A stretch of 64,000 nt of DNA from Hesseltinella vesiculosa (taxonomy: Eukaryota > Mucoromycota > Mucoromycetes > Mucorales > Cunninghamellaceae), in NCBI GenBank assembly GCA_002104935.1, contig MCGT01000057.1, positions 27,864 through 91,863 of the forward strand. Reading direction: 5' to 3'. Below, in pieces: positions 54,276-64,000 of the stretch; position 1 is the stretch's first letter, and each line of letters begins with the position of its first letter. Position numbers and translations under genes: made by a program. Under the pieces are notes generated by a model, which did not search any database, was not told the origin of the DNA, and saw only the letters and a list, made by a program, of their open reading frames with translations.

Positions 54276-56727
54276 TCAGGCATTGCCATTTTGCTGCTTC
54301 AGGAAGTTGATCAAGCTGTTCAATGTCAGCTTTCTGTCCAGGCGGATTTGTTCTAGACGTTGAACAGCTTTGTCCATGGTCATGCCATCGTTCTTCACCA
54401 TCCTGTCCAAAGCACGAATGATGGTCCAGCGGCGTGAATAGTACTGGCGTTCTTGAAAGTGCAATTTCGTTGTAGCAATAGCAATTTGGCGATGATGGTG
54501 GCAAATAAAAAAAAAAAATCATAATCATGATTAAAAATCTTCCTCACCGGTATCCCTGTTCCGCAACCCCTTTACCTTTTACATCCCGTCGCCAAGCTGT
54601 GCCATACGTGCGATTGAGGGCTTCGACAGAGGGTAAGCCATTGCCCAGGCCAACACTCCATTCACGGTAAGCATCAATGACCGTGCTGATGTGCCGACTG
54701 AGGCGGTAAAAGTGATGAGGCTGAGGCTGAGGCTGAGGAGGCGGGTGTGGGTGTGGGTGGGAGGAGGCGGGTGTTGACATGGATGCAATGGAGGGCATGG
54801 ACACACCAGGCGGTTTAGGAATCGCAGCCGCGAAGTCCATGAGAGCAGCCCTGAATTGACGGTTGTAGTCGTCCTGTCGTTGCGCTGGGCCAGGTAGACT
54901 CTGCTGCTGGAGCAGGTGCAGGCGGAACTGGCTGAGATCACGGGCCAAAGCATCCACCTTTCGGCCAACTGCGAGGAACTGGTCATTCGTTCGTTGGTGC
55001 ATGGCGGTCATCTGGTTGCTTAATTCCGGGACAGCGCGTTCCAAGACGAGGCTTCTTGGTTCCTCCTGGGTGTCCATGGCCATCGACAGCTGGCGTTCAA
55101 ATTCCAGGAATTCAGACTGCTGGAAAATGGGGTGGTGGAACAGGGGGTGGGCAGGGAAAGCTTGTCGGAAAAGCACAGCATCTTGCAGAAGGATTTCCCG
55201 CATGACAATCACCAGTCGCAAGAAGCGCTCGGCGCTGATAGAATATTGGACACCGGTGGGACGACGGGAGCCTTTAGCAAGAAGGATCTTCGATAGCCAA
55301 GCATCAGCTTCAGGGAACACTTGGTTTTTGAGGGAGTCAGGGGGGGAAACCGATGCCCTGGGGAGCCAGTACTCTCCTTTTCTCCCTGGGAAGCCATTCA
55401 TGATCATGATTGCAGCCCGTGGGAGGATATTCAAGTAGCATTGCTCCATGCTCTGGTGATTCCTGAATGAAAAAAAAAAAAAAAAAAAAAAAGTGAGAAG
55501 ACATCGAGGCTCATCCCACCCCTCCATTTTTCTGTACCAATGCCCGAGACGGCGAAGCTGATCCTCCGTGGCACCATCAATTTCGGCTTGCCTGGCGCCG
55601 CTGCCTCTGCCAGCATGGGTTTTGTGCGAGCTACCAATGCTCAAAGCGTCGAATGCCCGGTTGACGGCCGTGAGATGGGTGGTGAAGACCATTTCTTTGC
55701 GCAAGTCGTTAGCCTTGCAAACCATGATATCGAACCAGGCCCTGTTATTTTCGAAGCTGGGGAACGGTTCATCAGACAGATGCCATCGATAAAAAAAGTT
55801 CAGAGCAATGGCACCAAAGGCGCATTTCCAGACGTCCTTGTGGCGGACGGTTCCGCAGTAGAGGACCTTGCCAAGTGGCGTCGTCTTCCCCTTATCCATA
55901 CGGAGCATGGCTACAAAGCATCGGGTAGGCCCTTCCCCTTCAAACTCCAAGTCCACCAAGTCGGCTAGTTCTAGTGCACGAGTGGTCTGCCCACGTAAAA
56001 GCATGGTGTGCTGCATCAAAAACATCATGCGGTCGCGGATGGCTTCCCCAGACCCAAGCTCAAAATAATATTTTGATGCCTTGACCAGCTCCTCGGCTGT
56101 ATAACCATCATGAGGACCGTTGACGCCTCGATCTTCAAAATTGTCACGACGGCGCTGCTGCTCCTTGCGCTTGCGACTTCTGAGCCACATGCTCAATGCA
56201 TGCCCGCGGATCTTTGTGTTGGTGGTCTGCTTTCGTGATACCTGCTCGGAGTGCAGGTCAACTAGGGCTTTGATGTGCTGTTCGATGGATGCCAAGGAGA
56301 GCGCCTTGACGGTAGCGGCAGAGCCATGAGCGTCACTCCCAATCGGTTGTTTGCCACGTTTAATAAGGTTTCCTTTTCGTTCGACTTCTTCCTCCAAATA
56401 TCGAATCAACTTTTCTTCCGTAACAATCTCCCCATCGCGGTAGCGCTTTTGTTGGCAAAAACGCTTAGTTTTTTTGAGTTGTCAGGAACAAGGTCGTCAA
56501 TATATTAATATGATATGTACTGTAATACAGCAGCTCACCTTGAATCGTGCTTGTCTGGTTTCATAAGCCATCCTTGTGCTAGCTGGCCGAGCTTCCTTCT
56601 GCCTTCCTATGGCAAGGTCAATCATTTCCCCATTTTCATCCAATCCTTCATGCTCAGGAGGAGTAGCCTCAGGGTTAGGTAAGGCGCCTCTCCCATGTGC
56701 TTGTCTGTTACGATTGGGGTTAACCAT
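54276..56727 (-). CDS. Crypton-type tyrosine recombinase with GCR1_C domain
   Basis: Four exons (56727-56539, 56463-55538, 55462-54576, 54451-54276) sum to 726 codons (725 aa) with every junction in frame. The N-terminal region (MAYETRQARFKRFCQQK, EEKLIRYLEEEVERKG) is like Ndc10/Crypton core-binding segments. The catalytic core shows MLLRGQTTRALELADL (first Arg), LRMDKGKTTPLGK, then HAGRGSGARQAEIDGATEDQ (H-x-x-R), LGHWNHQSMEQCYLN with the candidate Tyr. A C-terminal GCR1_C-like domain follows (HHFYRLSRHISTVIDAYREW, then ERQYYSRRWTIIRALDRM). This combination is that of fungal Crypton DNA transposons, which move via a tyrosine recombinase. The reading frame is open and introns splice cleanly, so it may be functional or domesticated. 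The leader holds a poly-A of ~32 nt and (GAGT/GT) repeats. Confidence 0.8.
54276..56727. mobile_element. Crypton element (boundaries not resolved)
   Basis: Only the recombinase gene can be delimited. Cryptons lack terminal inverted repeats and make short direct duplications, which I could not identify by eye, so the true borders are unknown. The promoter side includes microsatellites at 56730-56870. Confidence 0.55.
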
Positions 56728-56842
56728 TTGATATTGATAGAGAGTGAGTGAGTGAGAGAGAGAGAGAGTGTGTGTGTGTGAGTGGGTGAGTGAGGGGAGA
56801 GAAAGAGAGGTGGGTATGGGTCGTGGAGGGAAAAATAAAGAC

Positions 56843-56876
<34 letters not shown>

Positions 56877-58089
56877 CATTTTCGTTTCCAAGGTGACACC
56901 AGCACGTTTCAATGGACCCTTTTATTGAGGTGTGATTCAGACTGAAAAATACTTTGGTATCTTTCAATGAACTTCACTTAACAAGCTGCTAATACCTTGT
57001 GTACGTTTCACAATCTGTGACCCGACGTGTGACAGGGCCACCTTCCCCCGCTTAAAAGCCTGTGATTCTGTGACACATGCTTGAGTTATTTGTGATTTGA
57101 GGTGTCGATACAGTGAAGTACGGTATAAGTCCTTTGCTTCAGTGGCTTGAACATGAGCATCATGCGATATAGCTAAATTTACCGTAGGTAAATTCCCAGA
57201 GGATCCATAAAAACAAAGCCATCTGTCTTGACGACGTAGAGGCACAGTGACTGAGCGGAGACGTAGTTTTACTAGGGGTTTTCAATGACTGGTTGAGGAG
57301 AGATGGCTAGGAAAGGCTATGGGCTTATAAGCGGAGGAAAGGGCAAATTGGGTAGGTCGGGTGATACTTGGTGTCGGTGTCCTTGCGAAAGCAGTAATAT
57401 TCCCAATGTGAATTTTACTCCTTTCAGCTGTCGAGCAAGCACCATGGCAGCACTTCAACATGCCAAGGATCACCAGCTCAGATAGGCGCCATTTTGACAA
57501 GCTGCGCTTTCATTATAAAGTGTTGTGAACCCGTTTTTTTATTTTCGCTTTTTTTTTTTTTTTTTTTTTTTTTTGCACAGTGGTTTTGCTCAGATCACTT
57601 TGGAACCCACTGGCGAAAATGGTCGTTTTTTCATTTTTTAGCTGGTGCGTCGGAGGTGTCGAAACGAAACTGATCAAAAATTGGCTGAGCAATCACCACC
57701 AATCGACGTAATTTTTCCAGGATCACTGTCATTTATCGTTTTGTGCACTTTTGGATAATTTCAATATGACGCTATGCATTGGAGTACAGTGGCTCAAAAA
57801 ATTGGCCGGAAAGTAAATATTTTTTTACGAACACGCTCGGTTCTCGTTATCTCCTCATTGAATATAAACATTATACATATCGTCAGAAAGCCCTATTCAT
57901 CAGCATTATGATGTATATTATTTAATATCGATAGGCAGTGTGGTTGGAAAGTTATGTGAAGCTGAAAAAAAATAGCCATGCGGCCAATTTTTTTTTATTT
58001 GCTAGGTTTTAATTTTTTTTCTTGTCAATTTTTTTTATTTATTTTTTTCTTCGTCTTTCTTTTACCCAAATATTTTATTTTTTAAGTGA
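56728..58089. other. Intergenic region between Crypton gene and retrotransposon
   Basis: A-tract near 56845-56873, a GAGAGT/GTGT repeat near 56743-56795, and a T26-type tract near 57549-57574. A 93-codon frame at 57245-56964 (minus) has no recognised motif and is not called. No 5' LTR was identified in the 57.5-58.1 kb part. Confidence 0.4.
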
Positions 58090-60085
58090 ATGATTCATTA
58101 TGTCAACTCTATTACCAACTCACCTCAATTAATTGTCGAATCCCTTCAGTTACTGAACCTCAAGGATGACAATCTTCAGCAGCAGTCAACCGATTCAAGC
58201 ACCACCAACACGATTTCATCCGATGACAAGGAAGACAGCTTGAAGTAGATATGCATATTGTAAATGCGACTACAGACTCGGAAACTGAGGGAATAGCCAC
58301 GCATTCTGATAAAATGTGCCCAAACATTTGGAAAAAGCTAGCACACATCAACAACCTAGTACACCAGATCAATGCAACCTTGGAAATCGCAGAAGTTGGA
58401 TTGCAGAACGCGATGCAAACTTCATTGTTGTCTTTGCCAATCACCCAAACAATGAAAGATTGGTTAGACGGGCTGATCTACGCCGGAAACAAGCTCTCCT
58501 ACGTGTTAAAAATTTGAACCCGCTGATAACTCACGAGTTCCTATCGGTCTGCCAATTTTGTAACTTACAAGTGAAGGACACCGCATCAAGAGCCAAATTG
58601 CATCTGAATCCATCGTTTGATCGAAACCGGGAACGCTGCCTGATCAGTTCCACCAAGCACTCCTCCGTAAAGGTACAGTGGTTCAAGAATTTTTTGCGCC
58701 GCAAAAATTTCAACTGGAGGCAAGCCAAAGACCTACTGCAAGAAAGATTCGACGGTCAGCGCGTTCACACACGATATGTATCTGATTTCAACAAAATGAT
58801 GTGCCAACCTTCGGAAGATCCAATTCAGTTCATCGACCGTTTTGAAACTGCCAGACGTAAGGCAGGGCTGCTCGAATCAGAAGGAGGTGGTGAATTGCTG
58901 CTGGACAAATTGGAGGCACATCGACTTGGTTGCCTCCTTGCGTCAAACCCAAGCTGCCACCCCCACCGCTACAAGGGACCCATGTACTGTCAAATATATC
59001 TTGGAACGTGCGCCCATCTTGTGACCAACCAACAAACGAGCACCTATCAAATCCAGTGGCAAATCCAGTGGCAACAACAACATGATACCCAAAAAGAGCT
59101 TGATCAAAACCCATAACAGCCATATGATGGAAAAGCCTTGGTTTGCAGGCAAGGGAGTCGCCAAGAGCAAATGGCAGCAGAGTGGCAAAATCAATAAGTC
59201 ACAACAAGCACCTCCACTTGCTCAAATCAATAAGTCCCAAAAAACACCTCCACTTGCTCAAGCCAAGCCTTGCTTCTATTGTGGCACCAAATGGTTCCAG
59301 GGCCATTGCTGTGCCGAAGGTGCTGCTATGTTGGCTGCCAAGCGGCAAATTAGAATGGCACATTTAAACAAAACCAAAGGCAAAGTACCAATCCATGGCC
59401 AGGACAGTGATGATGAAAAAGATCTCATCAACCCCATGGAGCTTGACTGGCAGATTCTGAAGGATATGGCGAGCTCTTGTTGGATAAATTGGAAGCAAAC
59501 CATGCTGAATTTGTTGCTCCCATACGACAAGCCCAAGCTGCTGCGCCAACAGCCACGCGTGACCCATGCACAGTGCAGTATGTCTTGGAGAGGGCACCAA
59601 TCGTATGCCCCACTGGCAAAAGGGGACAATCACCAGAAAAGATAAACACTTCTGGCAACAAAAAAATCAGCAGAAAGCACATCCCAAGAACCAAAGGACA
59701 ACATCTTGATAAACCATACTTTAGTGGCAAACGTTCAGCTGACAGCAAATGGCAACATGCTAAGAAAGTCATCAGCAACAAGAAAGAGCAACAAACCTCC
59801 ACCACAGTCCCAACCAAACCTTGCTTTTACTGTGGAATCAAATGGTTCCAAGGACACCGGTGCGCTGAAGGTGCTGCCATGCTGGCTGCAAAACGCCAAA
59901 TTCGCATGGCACGACTGGACAAAGCAGAAAAAAAGCCAAGCCAAGCCAATGAGAAAGATGAGGGTGAAGACCTCATCAACCCTATGGATCTTGATGACTG
60001 TAAGGCAAAAAAGAAAAATGCTAGAGAATTAGAAATGAGTTTGCAAACAAATGCCCTGACTCCTTTCTCTTACCGATCACAATAG
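58090..60085 (+). pseudogene. gag region of the chromovirus, broken
   Basis: A first frame of 53 codons (58090-58251) ends in TAG. Frames from 58251 and 58316 then continue with capsid-like sequence: FNWRQAKDLLQERF, VSDFNKMMCQPSEDPIQFID, RFETARRKAGL, matching the retrotransposon gag pattern. The zinc-knuckle segment occurs twice (CFYCGTKWFQGH-x-C near 59269 and CFYCGIKWFQGHRC near 59820). Its spacing C-x2-C-x7-H-x-C is unlike the canonical CX2CX4HX4C. In the first copy the upstream frame is shifted after L-D-K-L-E-A. Frame breaks mean no full Gag is made from this copy. Confidence 0.75.
58889..60046 (+). repeat. Tandem ~579-bp duplication inside gag
   Basis: ggtgaattgctgctggacaa at 58889 corresponds to ggcgagctcttgttggataa at 59468. 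Both copies continue through (L-E-A…R-Q-x-Q-A-A-x-P-T-A-T-R-D-P-C-T-V), a His/Lys-rich stretch, the zinc knuckle, AEGAAMLAAKRQIRMA and D-L-I-N-P-M. The period is 193 codons, in frame. The copies differ at many third positions, so the duplication is not recent. Confidence 0.8.
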
Positions 60086-60108
60086 AAAGCAAGAAACAAT
60101 GCTTCGCC

Positions 60109-61872
60109 TTGTTGGACACTGGCGCCAATTTCAGCAGCATCGATGCTGACTTTGCTGCACACAATAACTTTAAAAACATAAAAAAAAATAAAAAATTCAG
60201 TGATCAGTATATTTCTCTAATAGCAAATAACACAAGTATAAAAAGGATAGGAGCAATCACTCCACTTACCATTCAACATGGAGCCAAAACAATAAAGCAC
60301 AGCTTGGAAATTTTGGACTTCCCTGCAAAAAATAAAAAAGAATATCAAATCATCATCGGCACGGACATTATGTTCCAGCTAGGAATTACCATTCATGGAC
60401 TCGCAGTATCACACACAGAGCACCATCAGCTGGAAGCAGATGAACTAGAGGCAGAGCAAAATGATGAACCAGACAATTGCCCCTTTGGTGGACCATCGAC
60501 ACAAGCACAGTTCCTAGAAAAGATAAAAAATGACATAGCAAACAATCAAGCCATTCCAAATGGTGCATTCTGTACGTTGCCTGAATCAATCGTGCATTTG
60601 AACACACCACCAGGTGAATCATGCTATCGTCGACAATATCCTATAGCTGATAAATTAATGCCTGTCGCCGATGTAGCAGTACAAGAATGGCTAGACGAGG
60701 ACATCATTGTGCGGGCAAGTGTAGACAATCAATGGAATAGCCCTATCACGCTAGCACCTAAAAAAGACAAAGACGGTAAAAAAACAAAGAAAAGAGCATG
60801 CCTTGATCCTAGACATATCAATAAGCTTCTCCAAGAAGACCGGTACCCGTTACCTTTGATCAAAGACATCTTCAACCAAATGAAAGATGCCAAAGTCTTC
60901 ACCACGTTGGATTTAAAAAGTGCCTTCCATCGCTTCATGATTGCAAAGGAAGATCAGCATAAAACCACGTTTACACATAGAGGCATACAATACATGTTCC
61001 AAGGCAGCCCATTCGGACTAAAGCCATTATCAAGCAAATTCCAAAGAGTAACTGCCTTGATACTTAGTGACAGCCAGAACTTTGCCACATCGTTCATTGA
61101 TGACATAGTGGTATTTTCACTGAGCATAGAAGATCACATTGAGCATGTTAGAACTATAATAAATAAATTAACAGAGGTCAATTTACTGCTGAATCCAGAG
61201 AAGTGCCACTTTGCACAAAAATCAGTACACTTACTCGGTTTCTGCGTTTCTGATGGAGGAATATCGTTGGACAAAAGAAAACTGACAAACGTTCAAGACT
61301 GGCCTGAGTTGAAGACAGGGAATGACATTGAAAAATTCCTTGGTGTAATCAACTATTTCCGCGATCACATCCCAAAGGTGTCAATGTTAACAGCACCACT
61401 GGATCGTCTGCGAAAAGCTAAGTCGCTACAAGGCCTATGGACAAAAGAATGTCAGTGGTCATATGAAACGTTAAAAAAGGTGATCACAAAAACGCCTATC
61501 TTACGTTTTCCCAAAGTCAATGAGCCATACTATGTGGCCACAGACGCCTCTAACACAGGCATTGGTGCTGTGTTATTCCAACTTGATGAAGAAAACAAAA
61601 TAAGACATGTCGGCTTTATGGCTAGATCACTGTCACCGTCAGAAAAAAACTATTCAACAACAAAAAGAGAACTGTTAGCAATCGTGTTTGCTCTAAACAA
61701 GTTTCATAAGTTCCTATGGGGAAATCACTTTACCCTCTACACGGATCACAGAGCACTAACATACATCCACACACAAAAAATAGCTAATCCTATGATGATC
61801 AACTGGTTAGATACAATCTTACAGTATGACTTCACAGTAGCCTACATTCAAGGCATAAACAACGTTTTATGA
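60109..61872 (+). pseudogene. Protease-reverse transcriptase-RNase H (pol, N-terminal part)
   Basis: The frame opens in the -1 frame relative to gag. It shows the aspartic protease motif LLDTGANFSSID. Reverse transcriptase has YPLPLIKDIFNQMKDAKVFT, TLDLKSAFHRFMI and QGSPFGLKPLSSKFQ, with the catalytic F-I-D-D (in place of the usual Y-x-D-D) in ATSFIDDIVVFS. RNase H follows: VATDASNTGIGAVLFQ, SEKNYSTTKRELLAIVFAL, LYTDHRALTYI. It ends prematurely at N-N-V-L-stop; the normal continuation (D-A-L-S-R-L-F) is present one frame away at 61868-61900, so a single-base deletion broke pol. Confidence 0.85.
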
Positions 61873-62012
61873 TGCTTTATCTCGCCTTTTCACAGAGCAA
61901 AAAGAGCTGGCAGGAGGTGAAGATGGTAAAACGATTGACAATACGGATGCAAAAAAGTACAAAAAGCAAGACAACACGACGAATGCAATAACAAAAAACA
62001 AAAAACAGTTCA

Positions 62013-63626
62013 ATGAAAATAAAAGAAAAAGAAAAATTCCCATACGACTCAACTTTGTACAAAAAAGGCGAAATTAAACCACAGCCTGAATCAAGCAAAA
62101 TAGCACAAGATAGAATAAATGGCACAGATGACTTATTCATAATAAAAAGTGATCTCGAACAAAAGAAAATTGTAAACATGTACCATAGGCATGCCCAAAT
62201 ATACGCTAGTCACCATATCAAACAGCCAGAAGAAAATGAGCGTCGAATCGTGACAGATCTAAAAGAAAAAAAGCAAGTGCTACAAGAAAAAAATGCCTTT
62301 GGACACTTTGGTGCAGAAGCCATCGAGAGAGCCATACATGCTGATGGAATGCACTGGACCAACCTAAAGAATGATGCCATTGAAGTCGTCAAGTCGTGCA
62401 AGCAGTGCATGCAATACAATGTCGCAAAAAAAGGGTACCATCCATTGAAATCCATTACCGCGGAAGCACCTGGTGATCATTGGGCCATTGACCTCGCTGG
62501 ACCTTTAGACGAATCTAACAAAGGGAATTACTACATCTTAGTCATGGTTGACATTTGCACAAAGTTTGTATTGTTAAGAGCCATACCTGGTAAAACCTCA
62601 GCAACCATAGCTGAAGAGCTCGTAAAAATATTCTGTGATTTTGGATTCCCAAAAGTGCTACAATCCGATAATGGCACTGAATTCACAAACCATATCATAG
62701 AAGACATGTGCAAAATAACAGACATAGACCACCGCCTCGTAGCACCTTATCATCCACGTGCAAATGGAGCTGCCGAAAGAACCGTGCAAACCACTAAGAA
62801 TGTAATAAAAAAGAAGTTAAAAGGGAACGTCCGCGATTGGGACCATTACATACCTAGTGCCCAATATGAAATCAATAACAAGCAAGTCACACTGCATAAT
62901 AGCACACCATTCCAGCTGATGTTTGCAAGAGCCATCAATGATTTCAAGGACTACACCAAAGTGAAGATGAACGCAAACACACATAGAGCTGTAAGAAAAA
63001 GAGAAAAAGTGATCCAAGATCTCACCCAAATCGTATTACCTGCCATAATAAAAAGGACAGAACAGATACGCAGTGCAGCACAAGACAAGTTCAATAAGAA
63101 AAAGAATCTAGTCAGCTATGCAGTAGGATCGCTTGTAAGCTTACGCAACCCAACAGCCACAAGTGCATTGGAAGCTAAGTACGTACCGGTAGGACCATTC
63201 AAAGTTGTTATGAAAAACAAAGGTGGAGCCAACATTCTGCAAGACAAAACAGGTGAATTACTTCCAAGCAAGTATTCCCCTGAACAACTGAAAAGTGTAT
63301 CAGAAGAACCGATTATATCTGGTGAAGAAATGCACTACGTAGTTGAAGCAATCATCGCTCACAAACCTATCAAGAACAAAAAAGGTCACTATGAATATTT
63401 GATAAGATGGAAAGCGTACGATGCTAGTGAAGATACCTGGCAAGTATTCCAAGATTTTGACGATGTGAATACAATCATCAATTACTGGCGTAAACTAGGA
63501 ACGAATATGTCTGATGAAGAAACGCGATTGATAAATAACAAGCGCAAAAACAATAAACAAAAAGAGCAAGAAAACAAAAGAAAAGAAAAACAGGAGCCTA
63601 AAAAAAAAAAAAAAACATATAACTGA
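62013..63626 (+). pseudogene. Integrase with C-terminal chromodomain (pol, C-terminal part)
   Basis: 537 codons open. An HHCC zinc-binding domain is seen (H-F-G-A-E-A-I-E-R, CKQCMQY). The DDE core has WAIDLAGPLDESNKGN (first Asp), LQSDNGTEFTNHII (second Asp) and PRANGAAERTVQTTKN (Glu). A chromodomain near the C-terminus reads HYVVEAIIAHKPIKNKKGHY, YLIRWKAYDASEDTWQVF, DVNTIINYW. It ends in a very Lys-rich tail. The chromodomain defines the chromovirus clade and is thought to target H3K9-methylated chromatin. Now separated from RT by a frameshift and stop. Confidence 0.9.
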
Positions 63627-64000
63627 GAAGTACCTGAAACGCGTCGCATCCAGAGTTTCACCTCGCTCATACAGTATAATATAAACAAGCATCTCAAAAT
63701 CAGTCAATCAAACGCCAAGTTGATTGCAAAAACACCCGAGCAGAACAAAATATCAGCCAGTGCAATTGTCTCAGAATGAACAATATAAATAAGATAGACC
63801 TTCACACATCAATAAAGAACCATAATTAATTCTATTTTCAACACCAAATATCTCAGTGATGTACAGGTAGTAGATTGATCGCTGTGAGATATTTGGTGTT
63901 GAAAATAAAAGGGATGGGGTTGATAAAAATAAGTGAGAATGAGTTATGGTTTTTATTGATGTGAAGGTCTATCTTTTTTATAACGTTTCCTGTGGAAACC
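63627..64000. other. 3' flank of the retrotransposon
   Basis: Contains purine-rich tracts (A14 at 63602-63615; aaaagggatgggg near 63907) that could be a polypurine tract, and the inverted repeat described separately. The LTR, if present, is cut by the window end. Confidence 0.4.
63793..63973. repeat. Nested inverted repeat at the right edge
   Basis: Outer arms 63793-63823 (gatagaccttcac…ccataa) and 63944-63973 are complementary with small gaps. Inner arms 63834-63856 (attttcaacaccaaatatct…) and 63882-63906 are complementary with one insertion. The two arm pairs are concentric, so the whole 181 bp could form one long hairpin. It is immediately downstream of the retrotransposon. Confidence 0.8.

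Larger units (their letters stand above)
58090..63626 (+). mobile_element. Decayed Ty3/gypsy chromovirus retrotransposon
   Basis: From left to right: gag pieces with several stops and frameshifts (58090-60085), protease-RT-RNase H (60109-61872), and integrase with chromodomain (62013-63626). The order gag-PR-RT-RH-IN-CHR is that of Ty3/gypsy chromoviruses. The coding strand is A-rich and Lys-rich, unlike neighbouring host genes. A tandem duplication of about 579 bp in gag and a frameshift between RNase H and integrase show it is no longer intact. LTRs were not recognised; the right one may lie beyond 64000. Confidence 0.85.

Noticed and set aside
56964..57245. 93-codon minus-strand frame next to the Crypton
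   Set aside because: No family motif and no splice or start context; could be chance, so not called.
60007..60013. A-AAA-AAG as the gag-pol frameshift site
   Set aside because: A -1 shift there meets TAG at 60022 before the protease.

Overview
The window is nuclear DNA from a filamentous fungus. Genes are spliced by many short (about 45-90 nt) GT-AG introns, and long poly-T/poly-A runs crowd introns and gene ends. Gene content fits Mucoromycota (probably Mucorales): a GH46 chitosanase, an APSES regulator, and a C2H2 protein family of unknown function present twice. The lineage is inferred from gene content, not proven. No rRNA, tRNA or CRISPR was recognised. Gene models were built by hand: exon ends come from splice signals, frame continuity and family motifs. 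Where I give exon lists, the lengths sum to whole codons.

Layout. 1-4.7 kb: partial I78 protease inhibitor (-), Kv-beta-like aldo-keto reductase (+), APSES factor (-). 6.8-10.0 kb: a 12-exon gene of unknown function (+). 10.9-12.8 kb: a decayed TA-flanked pogo/mariner-type transposon holding a ~500 bp palindrome. 13.3-22.1 kb: TM7SF3/TMEM198-like membrane protein (-), RAD18 (-), prolidase (+), a Pumilio protein with a CCCH finger (-). 24.5-26.5 kb: two convergent beta-propeller paralogs. 26.8-35.1 kb: monoacylglycerol lipase-like (-), SMP-domain protein (-), PA-TM-RING ubiquitin ligase (+), SDS3-like corepressor subunit (-), Cys-rich single-pass membrane protein (-). 36.6-43.8 kb: chitosanase, AARSD1-like editing protein, PPR protein and CAB4-type adenylyltransferase, all (+).

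44.5-45.1 kb is an 11-bp G-rich minisatellite. 45.4-53.9 kb: C2H2 lineage-family gene (-) divergent from a SET protein (+), POLD3 (+) convergent with FYV7 (-), a secreted lipase (+), and a truncated relative of the C2H2 family protein (-). 54.3-56.7 kb is a Crypton-type tyrosine recombinase gene that looks intact. 58.1-63.6 kb is a decayed Ty3/gypsy chromovirus with a duplicated gag segment, and the right edge carries a nested inverted repeat.

The left 53 kb is a normal gene-dense housekeeping region with one decayed DNA transposon. The right 10 kb is a transposon cluster. The most unusual items are the palindromic transposon, the Crypton gene, the minisatellite, the lineage-specific family, the inverted paralog pair and the PUF-CCCH combination.
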